33,170 bases of DNA. It comes from Brevundimonas sp. UBA5713. GTDB taxonomy: Bacteria; Pseudomonadota; Alphaproteobacteria; Caulobacterales; Caulobacteraceae. The position numbers were made by a program, and so were the translations under genes. Each line of letters starts with the position of its first letter. The stretch's first letter is position 1. The stretch lies in contig NZ_DIGV01000031.1 of assembly GCF_002419815.1 (NCBI RefSeq), forward strand, positions 1 through 33,170, given 5' to 3'. The notes under the pieces were generated by a model. That model made no database searches and was not told where the DNA came from. It worked only from the letters and a program-made list of their open reading frames with translations. Below, piece by piece: positions 32,499 through 33,170 of this stretch.

Positions 32499-33170
32499 AT
32501 GAGCCTCGCGCTTCTTTTCCCCGGACAGGGCAGCCAGTCGGTCGGCATGGGCGTGGCCCTGGCCGAAGCCTTTGCCAGCGCACGCGAAGTCTTTGCCGAA
32601 GTTGACGACGCCCTGAACCAGAAGCTGTCGGCCCTGATGAAGGATGGTCCGGAAGGCGACCTGACCCTGACCGAGAACGCCCAGCCCGCGCTGATGGCTG
32701 TGTCGGTCGCTACGGCCCGCGCCCTGAAGGCAGAGTTCGGCCTCGACGTGTCCAGCGCCGCCTTCGTGGCCGGCCACTCGCTGGGCGAATATTCGGCGCT
32801 GGCGGCTGCGGGTTCGATTTCGCTGGCCGATACGGCGCGCCTGCTGAAACTGCGCGGTCAGGCCATGCAGCGCGCCGTGCCGGTGGGTAAGGGCGCGATG
32901 GCTTCGCTGATTGGCCCCAAAACCGATCTGGCGCTGGCCGAAGAAGCCGCCAAGGCCGGCAGCGCAGCGGGCGTCTGTGTGGTCGCCAACGATAACAACA
33001 AGGGCAATGTCGTCATCTCGGGCGACAAGGCTGCGGTCGATCTGGCTATCGAAAAGGCCAAGGAATTGGGCGCGCGCGCCATTCCGCTGAACGTGTCCGC
33101 CCCGTTCCACTGCCCGCTGATGGCTCCGGCTGCCGAGGAAATGGCTGCTGCTCTGGCAGACGCCAAGATC
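32499..33170 (+). CDS. fabD: Malonyl-CoA:ACP transacylase (3' end cut by window edge)
   Basis: Transfers malonyl from CoA to acyl carrier protein to supply fatty-acid elongation. 224 codons are visible, about 70% of the usual 310. The signature FPGQGSQ (7-13), the nucleophile Ser94 in GHSLGEYSA, Arg119 in KLRGQAMQ, and the catalytic His204 in APFHCPLM are all present. The start at 32499 is the ATG just before the conserved SLALLFPGQGSQ; the ribosome site (GGACG) is weak. In related genomes fabD lies near rpsF-rpsR-rplI; here the NRAMP and phosphoesterase genes separate them. The rest of the fab cluster should lie to the right. Confidence 0.97.
   Translation, partial: MSLALLFPGQGSQSVGMGVALAEAFASAREVFAEVDDALNQKLSALMKDGPEGDLTLTENAQPALMAVSVATARALKAEFGLDVSSAAFVAGHSLGEYSALAAAGSISLADTARLLKLRGQAMQRAVPVGKGAMASLIGPKTDLALAEEAAKAGSAAGVCVVANDNNKGNVVISGDKAAVDLAIEKAKELGARAIPLNVSAPFHCPLMAPAAEEMAAALADAKI

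Overview
The window reads as a chromosomal segment of an alphaproteobacterium, most likely Caulobacterales (Brevundimonas- or Asticcacaulis-like). This rests on gene order and family membership, not on a marker search. Supporting features are the block dnaB-alr-radA-cvpA-purF, the rpsF-rpsR-rplI operon near fabD, a YfgM-like/BamB/Der cluster, a TonB-dependent receptor of a type common in Caulobacteraceae, and moderately high GC. Nearly all of the window is coding. I see no tRNA, rRNA, CRISPR array, insertion sequence or prophage.

Layout. (1) 1-2530: an aromatic amino-acid catabolic unit, phhA then hppD on the minus strand (hppD runs off the left edge), with a divergent Lrp/AsnC regulator. (2) 2531-5009: a small membrane protein and an Xre-type HTH protein that overlap, preceded by three ATGTT repeats at an exact 21-bp period. 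They converge on a membrane-anchored, stand-alone FMN glutamate-synthase-like protein. (3) 5070-8760: a ferric-iron ABC importer (binding lipoprotein, fused permease, ATPase) with a Fur-like dyad in front and a terminator-like hairpin after the binding-protein gene. (4) 8938-11102: a YffB/ArsC-like protein, a DUF2188-like protein, and a three-gene operon of a small membrane protein, an ECF sigma factor and a second small membrane protein. (5) 11250-15726: YfgM-like protein, BamB lipoprotein, Der GTPase, then a secreted LprI-like protein. (6) 15770-24308: SDR, purF, cvpA, radA, alr and dnaB on the minus strand, interrupted between radA and alr by two tandem Yip1 paralogues on the plus strand. 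(7) 24420-27423: a secreted Rap1a/Tai-like protein and a TonB-dependent receptor, then about 0.5 kb without a convincing gene. (8) 27981-29231: rplI, rpsR, rpsF. (9) 29548 to the end: a divergent NRAMP-family transporter, a secreted metallophosphoesterase with Pho-box-like repeats upstream, and the start of fabD.

Most genes are housekeeping. The less ordinary parts are the NRAMP protein that lacks the canonical metal-binding motifs, the phased repeats before the membrane/HTH pair, the orphan ECF operon, the Yip1 pair and receptor/Rap1a-like genes inserted in otherwise conserved blocks, and the long leader of the receptor gene. I do not see a clearly new multi-gene defence or biosynthetic system.
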